The position numbers and the translations under genes are program-made. Below are positions 35,673 to 44,322 of a stretch of DNA of 64,000 bases, piece after piece. Position 1 is the first letter of the stretch, and each line of letters starts with the position of its first letter. The notes under the pieces are model-generated. The model searched no databases, was not told the DNA's origin, and saw only the letters and a list, made by a program, of their open reading frames with translations. Source of the DNA: Methanomethylovorans sp. PtaU1.Bin093 (GTDB lineage: Archaea; Halobacteriota; Methanosarcinia; Methanosarcinales; Methanosarcinaceae); NCBI RefSeq assembly GCF_002067275.1, contig NZ_MVQX01000035.1, positions 1 through 64,000 of the forward strand, read 5' to 3'.

Positions 35673-36239
35673 ATGACAGATGTGATGCTTTTATGGGAAA
35701 CACCCCTGTTGTTTGAAAAATTGTTTATTGAGTACGGGATTAAATGCCAGAGGGTACCAGCTGAATCCCTTGGTACTCCTTTCCTGCCCCCATGCAGATG
35801 CCTTGTTCTTCCCACAGGTTTTGCCAATCCTGCATATACTTCAACTCTCAAGGGTGTTGTGAGGAACAAGAGCAAGATCGAAAAATTCCTCAAGAATGGA
35901 GGAACAGTGCTCATATTCGGACCAATGGTGCCGGAATATGATTATGACTGGCTGCCCATTGAATTGAAATATATACAGGAACAGGGATCTGGAAGTGTGC
36001 AGAGGATGGAAGGGAACGAAGAGATCTGTGCCATCGACAGCTATACCACCGAGGTGGAATACGACGGTTACTTTATGGGTACAGATGCAAAGGTAATCCT
36101 GAGGGATTCAAGCTACCGGCCAATAATGGTCGTAAAAGACGCAGGTAAAGGCAGGGTCATAGCCTGTTCCATCCACGAGTTCCCATCAAAAGATTTTCTG
36201 CAACGCATAGTGGAAATATCTGCAAGCTGCAAGATCTGA
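35673..36239 (+). CDS. Class I glutamine-amidotransferase-like domain protein
   Basis: A 188-residue protein with a Rossmann-like flavodoxin/GATase fold: strands end in LLWETP, LVLPTGFANPAY, GGTVLIFGPMVPEY and GKGRVIACSIHEFPSK. This resembles the class I glutamine amidotransferase-like superfamily (ThuA/BPL-N type) but I see no nucleophilic Cys in a GxCxG elbow, so it is not a canonical amidotransferase. Conserved-protein function is unknown. It converges on the small DUF1894-like gene with only 2 bp between the stops. Confidence 0.6.
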   Translation: MTDVMLLWETPLLFEKLFIEYGIKCQRVPAESLGTPFLPPCRCLVLPTGFANPAYTSTLKGVVRNKSKIEKFLKNGGTVLIFGPMVPEYDYDWLPIELKYIQEQGSGSVQRMEGNEEICAIDSYTTEVEYDGYFMGTDAKVILRDSSYRPIMVVKDAGKGRVIACSIHEFPSKDFLQRIVEISASCKI

Positions 36240-36241
36240 GA

Positions 36242-36529
36242 TCATGAGAACTCTTTTTGCAGCTTGTCGATCTCTTCCTGTGCATCTGCTATTTTAAGTA
36301 CGAATAATCCAAAACAGGGTTTTATGAACTGGAATATCAGATCCTTGCCCTTTACACCTACTGGGATCTTATCTGAACCAATAAGTTTCATGCCCTTTAT
36401 TTTATACCCCCCTGGTACATGGAATACCCTGTCAGAGTTCTCCTTTATGTATTTCTCACTCTGTGCAAGGGTAACCCCGCTAGTTAATATCTCATAGGGT
36501 ATATCTTTTGTACATGATGATCTGGACAT
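36242..36529 (-). CDS. DUF1894-like small methanogen protein
   Basis: A 95-residue soluble protein. The pattern VFHVPGGYKIKGMKLIGSDK with IPVGVKGKDLIFQFIKPC resembles DUF1894, a family restricted to methanogens; this assignment is from memory. The C-terminus is a coiled-coil helix (IADAQEEIDKLQKEFS). It lies 13 bp downstream of purM on the same strand and may be in the lysC-purM operon. Function unknown. Confidence 0.55.
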   Translation of the reverse strand: MSRSSCTKDIPYEILTSGVTLAQSEKYIKENSDRVFHVPGGYKIKGMKLIGSDKIPVGVKGKDLIFQFIKPCFGLFVLKIADAQEEIDKLQKEFS

Positions 36530-36542
36530 GTTAACACACGCT

Positions 36543-37544
36543 TCAAACTATTGTGAGTCCCTTCACCCTTATACCGGACCCGATCATGCTGCCTACGATC
36601 TTCCCGCCGGTAATTTCAACTGCTTTTGCAGCATCTTTTTTGGGCAGTATTATTACAAATCCCATTCCCATATTGAACGTCCTGTACATTTCAAGTTCAT
36701 CCACATTACCTTCTCTCTGCAAGAACTTAAAAATATCGTTGGGTTCAATGGGGTCGGAAATGTCAAACCCGAGGTTAGTTATCCTTTGAAGCTTTAAGAG
36801 GCCGCTTCCGGTGATATGGGCCAGACCATGGACATCACATTGCTGTATCACATCAAGTACTTCCATATATATCCTGGTGGGGATCAGCAGTTCTTCACCA
36901 ATGGTCCTTGAATCGTTGAAAGGGAAAGGATCATCATAAGAATATCCGGACCCTTCGACGATCTTGCGCACCAGGGAATAACCATTACTATGTACCCCAC
37001 TGCTGGGTATGCCTACGATCACGTCACCAACCTGCACTTTTTCACCGGTGATGACCTTATCTTTTTTCACAGCACCAAGACAGGTGCCTGCAAGGTCAAA
37101 ACCCTTTACGATGTCCGGGAGAGTAGCAGTCTCACCGCCTACTATGGACATACGGGAGAATTCAGCGCCTTTCCTTAATCCCTCTCCTATCTGAGCTGCG
37201 AATGATCCGTCATGGGATTCAAGTGCAAGGTAATCTACAAAAGCTATGGGCTCTGCACCAATGGCCAGTATATCATTGACATTCATGGCAATACAGTCTA
37301 TTCCCACTGTATCCCATTTTTTTATTGCGTTTGCAATGAGGACTTTAGAGCCAACTCCATCCGTTGTCATCGCAAGGGCATATTCTCCAAAATCAAGCAG
37401 ACCTGCATAATGACCGATATTTGTCAGTGGAGCACCCAAGCCCGTACGAACATAGGTCATTTTACTGGTAAGGGCTTTGATAGTATTCTCTTCCTGTTTG
37501 ATATCCACGCCTGATCCTGCATATGTGAGATGCTTTTCACTCAT
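36543..37544 (-). CDS. purM: Phosphoribosylformylglycinamidine cyclo-ligase
   Basis: A 333-residue AIR synthetase of purine biosynthesis. It begins LTYAGSGVDIKQEE and contains MTTDGVGSKVLIA, IAMNVNDILAIGAEPIAFVD, SIVGGETATLPDI, GIPSSGVHSNGYSLVRKI and HITGSGLLKLQRI, all diagnostic. It converts FGAM to AIR with ATP. Its ATG overlaps the stop of the upstream aspartate kinase gene by 4 bp, so the two are translationally coupled although they belong to different pathways. Confidence 0.95.
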   Translation of the reverse strand: MSEKHLTYAGSGVDIKQEENTIKALTSKMTYVRTGLGAPLTNIGHYAGLLDFGEYALAMTTDGVGSKVLIANAIKKWDTVGIDCIAMNVNDILAIGAEPIAFVDYLALESHDGSFAAQIGEGLRKGAEFSRMSIVGGETATLPDIVKGFDLAGTCLGAVKKDKVITGEKVQVGDVIVGIPSSGVHSNGYSLVRKIVEGSGYSYDDPFPFNDSRTIGEELLIPTRIYMEVLDVIQQCDVHGLAHITGSGLLKLQRITNLGFDISDPIEPNDIFKFLQREGNVDELEMYRTFNMGMGFVIILPKKDAAKAVEITGGKIVGSMIGSGIRVKGLTIV

Positions 37545-38947
37545 TGATGACCCTCGGTAAATTCACGATGTAACGCTCTCACGGCATTAATAGCATCCTT
37601 TGAGCTCACAACAAAGGATATGTTGTGCTGTGATGAGCCCTGGCTTATCATTATAATGTTTACTTTTTCTTTACCCAGGATGCCAAACACCCTGCCAGCA
37701 ACTCCAGGGGTGCCATCCATTCCGGCCCCGACTACCGCTACAGCACATATATCGCGGTCATAGACAACATCTCCCACTACATTTCTGTTAAACTCGGAGC
37801 GTATGGCATTGACCGCGGTTTCCAGCTGTTCCTCCATAACGACCAGTGACATATTTGCTTCAGAAGAAGCCTGACTGATCATGATTATATTGACACCCAC
37901 ATTTGCAAGGCTTGTAAATACCCTGGCAGCTGTGCCGATAGTACCCATCATGCCCGCGCCGCAGATATTTACCAGGGCAACATCTTTGATGAGGGTCACA
38001 GCCTTTACCACGTCCTGGCTTGGGACCTGATCAGCCACTATAAGAGTGCCTTCAAAGGCAGGTTCAAAAGTATTTTTTACCCTTACCGGTATCCTGTGTT
38101 TTATAGCCGGTTCTATTGTCCTGGGATGCAACACTTTGGCACCGAAATAGGACAGCTCCATAGCTTCGATGTATGAAATCTGGGGCAAAGACTTTGCTTC
38201 AGGCACTATTCTTGGATCAGAGGTCATTATTCCGTGCACTTCTTTCCACAACCAGATCTCATCGGCCTTAACAGCTGCTCCGAGGATCGAAGCTGAGAAA
38301 TCGGATCCGCTCCTGCCAAGGGTGCTGATGATACCCGCTTCGTCCTCTGCAATGAAACCAGTGACAACGGTTACTATTGAACAGTTCAGTAAAGGAGACA
38401 ATCTTTCCTTGATAAGCTCATAGCTTTTTTCAAGAGGACGTGCGTTCCCATAATTGCTATCAGTGATAATACCGGCCTCTCCCCCGGTAAGCCATTTAGA
38501 ACCAATGCCTAAAGACCTGATAGAACCACTTACTATGGGTGCAGCCAGCCTCTCCCCGTAAGAAGAAATATAATCAATGGAACGCGGCGTGAGCTCTCCC
38601 AGATAACATATGCCTATCAGGGCCTTTTCCAGTTCATCTAACCGCTGATCTATTACCTCTATGGTTTCGGAGATAATATCTTCGTCTTCAATTGCAGCAT
38701 GTATGGCATCATAATGCTTTTTGGTGATGTCCGCTATGAACTCCTTGACCTGAGAAACTTTGCCGCTCTTTGAAACATCTTTTGCTGTGCCCAAAAGACC
38801 ATCTGTAATGCCACCAAGTGCTGATGTAACTGCAATAAGCTCGTCACCTTTTTCATGGAAGCCTTTCAGGAGTGTAGCAACATGGCGGATCTTTTCTCCA
38901 TTTGCTACCGAAGTACCACCAAATTTCATTACGATTCTCATATTCAT
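37541..38947 (-). CDS. lysC: Aspartate kinase
   Basis: A 468-residue aspartokinase. MKFGGTSVANG at the N-terminus is the amino-acid kinase motif; GFIAEDEAGIISTLGRSGSD and LWKEVHGIMTSDPRIV follow. Two C-terminal ACT domains (about residues 320-460) include VNIIMISQASSE and VNIIMISQGSSQ. It makes aspartyl phosphate for Lys, Met and Thr synthesis, and the ACT domains suggest feedback control. A minus-strand TATA box (GATATAAAG) lies about 50 bp upstream. Confidence 0.94.
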   Translation of the reverse strand: MNMRIVMKFGGTSVANGEKIRHVATLLKGFHEKGDELIAVTSALGGITDGLLGTAKDVSKSGKVSQVKEFIADITKKHYDAIHAAIEDEDIISETIEVIDQRLDELEKALIGICYLGELTPRSIDYISSYGERLAAPIVSGSIRSLGIGSKWLTGGEAGIITDSNYGNARPLEKSYELIKERLSPLLNCSIVTVVTGFIAEDEAGIISTLGRSGSDFSASILGAAVKADEIWLWKEVHGIMTSDPRIVPEAKSLPQISYIEAMELSYFGAKVLHPRTIEPAIKHRIPVRVKNTFEPAFEGTLIVADQVPSQDVVKAVTLIKDVALVNICGAGMMGTIGTAARVFTSLANVGVNIIMISQASSEANMSLVVMEEQLETAVNAIRSEFNRNVVGDVVYDRDICAVAVVGAGMDGTPGVAGRVFGILGKEKVNIIMISQGSSQHNISFVVSSKDAINAVRALHREFTEGHQ

Positions 38948-39042
38948 GTCCCATTTTCTGCGGTTATGGATTGCACTATAAAGAAGATGGTGCGATATAA
39001 AGATTATGAACCCATTCCAGTAAGATCGCTGTATTTTTACCC

Positions 39043-40026
39043 TTAGCTCAATTTAAAGATCACAATTCCTATCGCTATGATGACTATGAACAGTATTGGC
39101 ATGAAACTATCAGTATTCACGTGATCGGTCATGGTACCGTTTTCGTTGTTTACGGATGAGGAGGGAAAATTTTGCACGTCTTCTGTAGCAGAACTATTCA
39201 GCCCCTCCTTATCAGAGTCAATGATATCAGGTATGGCCATCAGGGGCTGCGTCTCATTAATTTTATTATCGGACCCATTTTCTGAGATCTCTTCATCATC
39301 TTCTTCCATGTCGGGTCTCTGGGTAACATCTTTGAGGATCACAGTTGAACTGTCCGAGGATTCAAAAAATTTACTCACTCTTGCTATGAATATGGTCCTT
39401 ACATTATCATCCACACTTTTAGAGTAGCTGAATATATCGTCGATCTCAAGCTCTTCTTTCTTCAGGGATCTACCATCCTTGCTCAGTTCAAGAACCACCG
39501 AGTCGTCTTCCATGTCGCTTGCGTCCAGAGTGTAACCTTCCTCCAGAGAAAGACTTTCTCCCACTTTTACAGACTTTGAAGTATCCAGCAAAAGGAAATC
39601 ATCATCTTTCTGCTCAGGATCAAGGAACTGTTCGATCTCCACTTCAACATGGACCCCATCATCCTTATCATCAAAATCCACTGGCCTGATCCTGATCACA
39701 ACATAATCTGTTTCCGCTTCTTCGTCCTCATCGCTTTCTTCTATGGTGATCATGTACTCGAATGGATCATCTTCGTCTCCGAAAGAATCACCGATCTCTA
39801 TCTCTTCATCTTTGTAGTAGACTTGTACCAATATGTCTCCCGAGTCTTTACTGGCATCTATAAGCTTGAAAGAATAACCCTGCTCCAGGTGTACAGTATC
39901 ACCTGCTGTCAGAGTCTCCTCAGAGTAATAGATCATCGCTTTCTCCTCGGTCGAGCAATACACCGGAAAGGAGAACAGAAACAGTATTATCATTGCACAG
40001 ATGAACACAAAACGTATATATCCCAT
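39043..40026 (-). CDS. Acidic S-layer-like membrane-anchored surface protein
   Basis: A 327-residue secreted protein. A signal peptide (VFICAMIILFLFSFPVYC) is followed by an S-layer-type domain with the two halves HLEQGYSFKLIDASKDSGD and SLEEGYTLDASDMEDDSVVL, which resemble segments in the large S-layer protein of this window (LEDGYALNIVEVDTNGD). It is very acidic (runs of D/E), then has a low-complexity Ser/Asn linker and one C-terminal membrane helix (MPILFIVIIAIGIVIFKL). It probably decorates the S-layer. The ATG at 40026 is preferred; a GTG at 40035 is also possible. Confidence 0.75.
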   Translation of the reverse strand: MGYIRFVFICAMIILFLFSFPVYCSTEEKAMIYYSEETLTAGDTVHLEQGYSFKLIDASKDSGDILVQVYYKDEEIEIGDSFGDEDDPFEYMITIEESDEDEEAETDYVVIRIRPVDFDDKDDGVHVEVEIEQFLDPEQKDDDFLLLDTSKSVKVGESLSLEEGYTLDASDMEDDSVVLELSKDGRSLKKEELEIDDIFSYSKSVDDNVRTIFIARVSKFFESSDSSTVILKDVTQRPDMEEDDEEISENGSDNKINETQPLMAIPDIIDSDKEGLNSSATEDVQNFPSSSVNNENGTMTDHVNTDSFMPILFIVIIAIGIVIFKLS

Positions 40027-40129
40027 AGGAACCACTATCTTAGAAGTTAAAGGACGCTACATGCGATTGCATGCTTGTTTCTTCTATTAGTTGATTAGTC
40101 TGTCGGTTTTGAGATCCCAGGTGTGTATC

Positions 40130-41329
40130 ATGAAATATGTAATACTGATCGGAGACGGTATGGCGGATGAACCCATTGCTGAACTGGGAGGAAGTACTGT
40201 GCTCCAGAAGGCAAGAACACCCAACATGGACTATATTGCTGCCCATGGAAAAGCAGGACTGGCCCAGACCGTTCCGGAAGGTATGCATCCGGGAAGTGAT
40301 GTTGCGAACATGTCCATCGTAGGATATGACCCTAAAAAGTATTACTCCGGCCGGGCTCCTCTTGAAGCTGCCAGCATGGGTATCGGACTGAATGCTGATG
40401 ATGTGGCCTTCAGATGCAACCTGATAACCATAGAGGACGGAATGATAGCTGACTACAGTTCCGGACACATTTCCAGTGACGAGGCCAGGGAACTCATACA
40501 AGCCTTAGATGCAGAGTTAGGTAAGGACGGGATCAGCTTCTATCCTGGTATCAGCTACAGGCACCTGATGGTAACAAAGAATAACTTTGGTGCTGAAACC
40601 ACGTGCACTCCACCTCATGATGTGATCGGTGAAAAAAAGGAAAACCACATGCCAAAAGGCAAGGACAGTAAAATATTGTGTGAATTGATAGACGCTTCCA
40701 TGCCTATCCTTGAGAAACATCATGTGAACCTTAAAAGGATAGCAGCAGGTAAGAAGCCGGGTAATTCCATCTGGTTATGGGGACAGGGAGGTGCGCCTGC
40801 ATTCCCTTTGTTCAAAGATATGTATGGTAAGACAGGAGCTATCATCTCTGCAGTAGATCTTGTGAAGGGAATAGGGACATACGCAGGTTTCGATGTTATC
40901 GACGTGCCCGGAGCAACAGGTTATCTGGATACCAATTATAAGGGAAAGGCCGAGTATGCACTGCAAGCTCTGAAGGATCACGATTTCGTAGTCGTGCATG
41001 TGGAAGCGCCTGATGAGGCAGGACACATGGGAGATGCAAAGGCCAAGATCCAGGCCATTGAGGATTTCGATGAGCATGTCGTTGGCACTATATTACATGG
41101 TGCAAATGCTATGACCGAAGATGTGACCATCCTGGTAATGCCTGACCATCCGACCCCTGTGCACTTGAGAACACATACCTCAGAACCCATACCATTTGCG
41201 ATCTACTCCACAAACGAGCAGCATCCGGATAATGCCAGGGCGTTCAATGAAGTTGATGTAAGGGCTGGGTCCTATGGAACTGTGTATGCTGCAGATCTGG
41301 TAAAGATCATGCTCAAAAGGCATATCTGA
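40130..41329 (+). CDS. apgM: Cofactor-independent phosphoglycerate mutase (archaeal ApgM)
   Basis: A 399-residue alkaline-phosphatase-superfamily enzyme that interconverts 3- and 2-phosphoglycerate. The metal-binding start [14 protein letters not shown] and the C-terminal motifs [14 protein letters not shown] and [20 protein letters not shown] are typical of archaeal ApgM. Start 40130 agrees with the conserved N-terminus; AGGTGTG lies just upstream. The longer frame upstream (to 40091) lacks such a site. Confidence 0.94.
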   Translation: MKYVILIGDGMADEPIAELGGSTVLQKARTPNMDYIAAHGKAGLAQTVPEGMHPGSDVANMSIVGYDPKKYYSGRAPLEAASMGIGLNADDVAFRCNLITIEDGMIADYSSGHISSDEARELIQALDAELGKDGISFYPGISYRHLMVTKNNFGAETTCTPPHDVIGEKKENHMPKGKDSKILCELIDASMPILEKHHVNLKRIAAGKKPGNSIWLWGQGGAPAFPLFKDMYGKTGAIISAVDLVKGIGTYAGFDVIDVPGATGYLDTNYKGKAEYALQALKDHDFVVVHVEAPDEAGHMGDAKAKIQAIEDFDEHVVGTILHGANAMTEDVTILVMPDHPTPVHLRTHTSEPIPFAIYSTNEQHPDNARAFNEVDVRAGSYGTVYAADLVKIMLKRHI

Positions 41330-41361
41330 ATTTACAGTGCCACTTTTTTTAACAAAAGTCA

Positions 41362-41372
41362 TATTTATATAG
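41362..41372 (+). promoter_or_regulatory. TATA box of hsp20
   Basis: TATTTATATAG is centred about 25 bp before 41392, where the first leader hairpin starts. It implies that the transcript begins at or near that hairpin, with a leader of about 53 nt. Confidence 0.5.
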
Positions 41373-41391
41373 CTGTTCAACAATACATTTT

Positions 41392-41444
41392 ATTGGGGTT
41401 ATGCGGGGAATAGCGGAACCCCAATGATCAAAGGAGTGGATCAT
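41392..41444 (+). promoter_or_regulatory. Structured hsp20 leader with Shine-Dalgarno sequence in a hairpin loop
   Basis: ATTGGGGTT (41392-41400) and AACCCCAAT (41417-41425) form a perfect 9-bp stem. A second hairpin, ATGATC (41424-41429) with GATCAT (41439-41444), places AAAGGAGTG, which contains the Shine-Dalgarno AAGGAG (41431-41436), in its loop directly before the ATG at 41445. The two stems share two bases (41424-41425), so they compete at their junction. The arrangement suggests control of translation, possibly by temperature; it could also be a DNA operator. Confidence 0.45.
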
Positions 41445-41906
41445 ATGAAACAAGGTCTTACAAGATGGACACCTTCAGGTATGTCTAAATGGGACCCTTT
41501 TGAAGAGATAAGCAGGATGCAGGAACGCCTGAGCCAGCTATTCAGTGAACTGTCGCCTTCGGGTGAAATGAAGGCCTTAGACACGCTTTCACCTATGATG
41601 GACGTGCAGGATAAGGAAAAAGAAATAGTTGTAAAGGCGGACATGCCCGGAGTAGACAAGAAAGATGTAGAGATCGATATTAAGAACAATATGCTCTACA
41701 TCAATGCAAACATGCATCGCGAAAAAGAAGAAGAGAAGGAAGGATATGTGATGCGTGAACGTGCTTTTTCACGGTTTGCCCGGACCTTCAGCCTGCCTGC
41801 GAACGTTGTGGCAGAAGGGGCAAAAGCCAAACTGGAGGATGGCGTTCTGACCATAAACATACCCAAGGCTGAGATAGAGGAAAAGCAGAAGATACTCATC
41901 GAATAA
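41445..41906 (+). CDS. hsp20: Hsp20/alpha-crystallin small heat-shock protein
   Basis: A 153-residue small heat-shock protein. The alpha-crystallin domain is at about residues 45-140 (DKEKEIVVKADMPGVDKKDV, FSRFARTFSLPANVVAEGAK, LEDGVLTINIPKAE) and the short C-terminus ends in KILIE. It should form oligomers that bind unfolding proteins. The ATG at 41445 has AAGGAG 8 nt upstream; an ATG seven codons earlier (41424) lies inside the leader hairpins. Confidence 0.93.
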   Translation: MKQGLTRWTPSGMSKWDPFEEISRMQERLSQLFSELSPSGEMKALDTLSPMMDVQDKEKEIVVKADMPGVDKKDVEIDIKNNMLYINANMHREKEEEKEGYVMRERAFSRFARTFSLPANVVAEGAKAKLEDGVLTINIPKAEIEEKQKILIE

Positions 41907-41920
41907 GTTGTGAATAAGTT

Positions 41921-41966
41921 CCAGGGTACGTCCATATATATAATGGACATCCTGGATCTCTTTTAC
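41921..41966 (+). terminator. Terminator hairpin after hsp20
   Basis: CCAGG (41921-41925) pairs with CCTGG (41951-41955), and inside it GTCCAT (41930-41935) pairs with ATGGAC (41943-41948), leaving a 7-nt AT-rich loop. A T-rich run (CTCTTTTAC) follows. This is a plausible intrinsic terminator. Confidence 0.5.
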
Positions 41967-42106
41967 GGTTAGTATTATAATTACGGCATCAGGGAAATAA
42001 CCTCGTCATATTTTGCTCAGTCGGGGTAACTATCATCATCGCCGCATCTGTTTATATGTAGATAGGCTTATTTATGCCTAATGACCTGTTAGCATCAGGT
42101 GTAATT

Positions 42107-42871
42107 TTGAGATTCGAGGCTTTTGCAGTGGAAAATATCCCTTTGATCAAAAAAGGGGATGATCTTGCACAGATCATTTGTGAAAGAACGGATGTCCTTG
42201 ACGGAGATGTTATAATTATAGCTTCCACTATTGTTGGGAAAGCTGAAGGAAGGACCTTTTCCCTGGAAGGTATAGTTCCTGGCGCGGAGGCTGTAGAATT
42301 CTCCAAAAATACCCGGTTCACTCCCGGGTTTATACAGACAGTTCTGGAAAGGAGCAGGGAATGCCTGATCTCTTCACCGGTATTGCTTGTGGAAATGAAG
42401 AACGGTCATATATGTATCAATGCAGGTATCGATGAATCCAATGTTGAAGGGGAAATGCTTCTGGAGCTTCCGGCAGACCCGGATGCAAGCGCTGAATACA
42501 TTGGAAAGAGGATCGAGAGTTACACTGGTGCGCAGATCAGTGTGATAATTACCGATACAAACGGCAGAGCTTTCAAGAGGGGCCAAACAGGAGTTGCTGT
42601 AGGCGTCTATCGCATCCATCCTCTTAAAGACTGGAGAGGACAAAAAGATCTTTTCGGGAAAGAACTTAAGATCACAGAAGAAGCTGTCGCTGATGAGATC
42701 GCAGGGGCTGCTAACCTGCTTATGGGCGAAGGTAATGGCGGATATCCTGTAGTGATCATACGTGGTCTTAGATCAAGGTCAAAAGATAATGCATCTGTAA
42801 CGGAAATGTACAGGTCTGATGAAGAAGATCTGATCAAAAAAAGTCTCAGATATCTAAGGGACAGAGGATAG
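42107..42871 (+). CDS. cofE: Coenzyme F420:L-glutamate ligase
   Basis: A 254-residue CofE, which adds glutamates to F420-0 with GTP. The conserved motifs are [12 protein letters not shown] near the N-terminus, [36 protein letters not shown] and [21 protein letters not shown] prefer the TTG at 42107: it makes the start [12 protein letters not shown] collinear with other CofE proteins, AGGTG lies 5 nt before it, and a TATA box (TTTATATG near 42050) would put the transcription start near 42077. An in-frame ATG at 42074 lies too close to that box. Its 3' end overlaps the convergent deaminase gene by 18 bp. cofD is also in this window, 16 kb away. Confidence 0.93.
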   Translation: MRFEAFAVENIPLIKKGDDLAQIICERTDVLDGDVIIIASTIVGKAEGRTFSLEGIVPGAEAVEFSKNTRFTPGFIQTVLERSRECLISSPVLLVEMKNGHICINAGIDESNVEGEMLLELPADPDASAEYIGKRIESYTGAQISVIITDTNGRAFKRGQTGVAVGVYRIHPLKDWRGQKDLFGKELKITEEAVADEIAGAANLLMGEGNGGYPVVIIRGLRSRSKDNASVTEMYRSDEEDLIKKSLRYLRDRG

Positions 42872-43315
42872 AGGCATATTCACCAATTCCACCCCGGCCT
42901 CAGCAAAGAACTCAATTGAATCCTTGTCAGGATAGGATTGCAGGAACACAACTCTTTTGATATTTGAGTTGATGATCATCTTGGCACACAGGATGCATGG
43001 CTGATGTGTGCAGTAAAGAGTTGCCGAATCTATACTCACGCCGTACAGTGCTGCCTGGATGATAGCATTCTGTTCTGCATGCACTGCCCTGCATTTCTCA
43101 TGGCGTGTGCCTGATTCTATATTATTCTGCTGTCTGATACAGCCAATGTCGAGACAATGTGCCATGTTCCTGGGAGCACCATTATATCCCGTTGAAAGTA
43201 TCCTTTTATCTTTGACGATCACGGCACCGACCTGATTTCTCAGGCAGGTTGACCTTTTTGCCACAACGGTAGCTATCTCAAGAAAGTATTCGTCTAATCC
43301 GGGCCTCACTTTCAT
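42854..43315 (-). CDS. Deoxycytidylate deaminase-like protein (CDA superfamily)
   Basis: A 153-residue zinc-dependent deaminase. The active site is [14 protein letters not shown] (His and Glu) with [10 protein letters not shown] (two Cys), and [15 protein letters not shown] marks the dCMP-deaminase/ComEB branch. It would convert dCMP to dUMP for dTMP synthesis. The tail overlaps cofE by 18 bp in convergent orientation. TATA-like sequences occur upstream (TTATATATA on the minus strand near 43340-43349). Confidence 0.88.
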   Translation of the reverse strand: MKVRPGLDEYFLEIATVVAKRSTCLRNQVGAVIVKDKRILSTGYNGAPRNMAHCLDIGCIRQQNNIESGTRHEKCRAVHAEQNAIIQAALYGVSIDSATLYCTHQPCILCAKMIINSNIKRVVFLQSYPDKDSIEFFAEAGVELVNMPLSSVP

Positions 43316-43370
43316 CGGCTTATAAAAATAGCAAGTAGTATATATAAGTTGTAGTGTATGTTGGAAACGA

Positions 43371-43379
43371 AATATAAAT
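43371..43379 (+). promoter_or_regulatory. TATA box of the secFD operon
   Basis: AATATAAAT is about 45 bp upstream of the secF ATG at 43420. A start near 43402 would leave a short leader that contains GGAG (43407-43410) as the ribosome-binding site. Confidence 0.45.
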
Positions 43380-43419
43380 CTCGATTTCCATCATCCTTAC
43401 ACTCTTGGAGCATCAGAAG

Positions 43420-44322
43420 ATGAGTCTATCTCTTACAGAACAACTGGATTCGTTCGTAAGGAAGCACAACGACCGGCAATTGCTGATCTTGCCTGTTGCT
43501 ACTTTCCTTATAGCCGTATTAATCATTGCCTTCACCTTAGCTACGACAGGAGCACCGGTGAAACTGGGCATGGAATTCAAAGGCGGCACGATGGTTTCCC
43601 TGACCACCGAAACGCCAGCAGATTCACTTAAAGAAAAATATTCCACTTATCCTCTAACAGATGTACGACAGACAGGCTCAAGGACGGTCATGCAATTCGG
43701 TCCGATGTCGGGTGAAGAGCAGCTTAGCCTCACTGAAGATGTTACAAATACTTATGAAAATGTGGAGATCCGGCAGATAGGCCCTGTCTATGGAAAAGAC
43801 CTGCAGAAACAGGCAATTAAAGCAGTCATTTTCTCGTTTTTGGGAATGGCTATCGTTGTTTTCATAATCTTCAGGACCTTTGTCCCCTCTGCTGCTGTTG
43901 TGTTGTCGGCCTTCTGTGATATTATGATCGCAGCGGCTTTTATGAACGTGGCAGGTATAGAGCTCTCCTTGGGCACTGTAGCGGCACTGCTTATGCTTAT
44001 AGGTTACTCGGTGGACAGCGATATATTGCTTACTACCAGGGTGCTTAAGAGAAGAGGAGAGGTCGAGGAAAATATAACAAATGCCATGGGTACGGGTATA
44101 ACAATGACCACCACTACTCTTGCAGCCCTGATAGTAATGTATTTCGTTACCACATATTCTTATTTGATCATACCTTCCTTTTCTCAGATCAATCTGCTTT
44201 CAAATATCTCTATTGTACTCATATTCGGACTCTTGGCTGATATTATGAATACCTGGCTGACGAATGTTTCCATTCTGCGCTGGTATGTTCAAAAAGAAGG
44301 GGCAAGGAGGAGAAGAGCATGA
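43420..44322 (+). CDS. secF: Protein-export membrane protein SecF
   Basis: A 300-residue RND-superfamily subunit with six hydrophobic helices: one at the N-terminus, a large extracytoplasmic loop, then five. VKLGMEFKGGTMVSL is the conserved first motif and VAALLMLIGYSVDSDILLTT the central one. With SecD it uses the ion gradient to aid protein translocation. The ATG at 43420 has GGAG 9 nt upstream. It overlaps secD by 4 bp; the archaeal order secF-secD is reversed from bacteria. Confidence 0.94.
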   Translation: MSLSLTEQLDSFVRKHNDRQLLILPVATFLIAVLIIAFTLATTGAPVKLGMEFKGGTMVSLTTETPADSLKEKYSTYPLTDVRQTGSRTVMQFGPMSGEEQLSLTEDVTNTYENVEIRQIGPVYGKDLQKQAIKAVIFSFLGMAIVVFIIFRTFVPSAAVVLSAFCDIMIAAAFMNVAGIELSLGTVAALLMLIGYSVDSDILLTTRVLKRRGEVEENITNAMGTGITMTTTTLAALIVMYFVTTYSYLIIPSFSQINLLSNISIVLIFGLLADIMNTWLTNVSILRWYVQKEGARRRRA

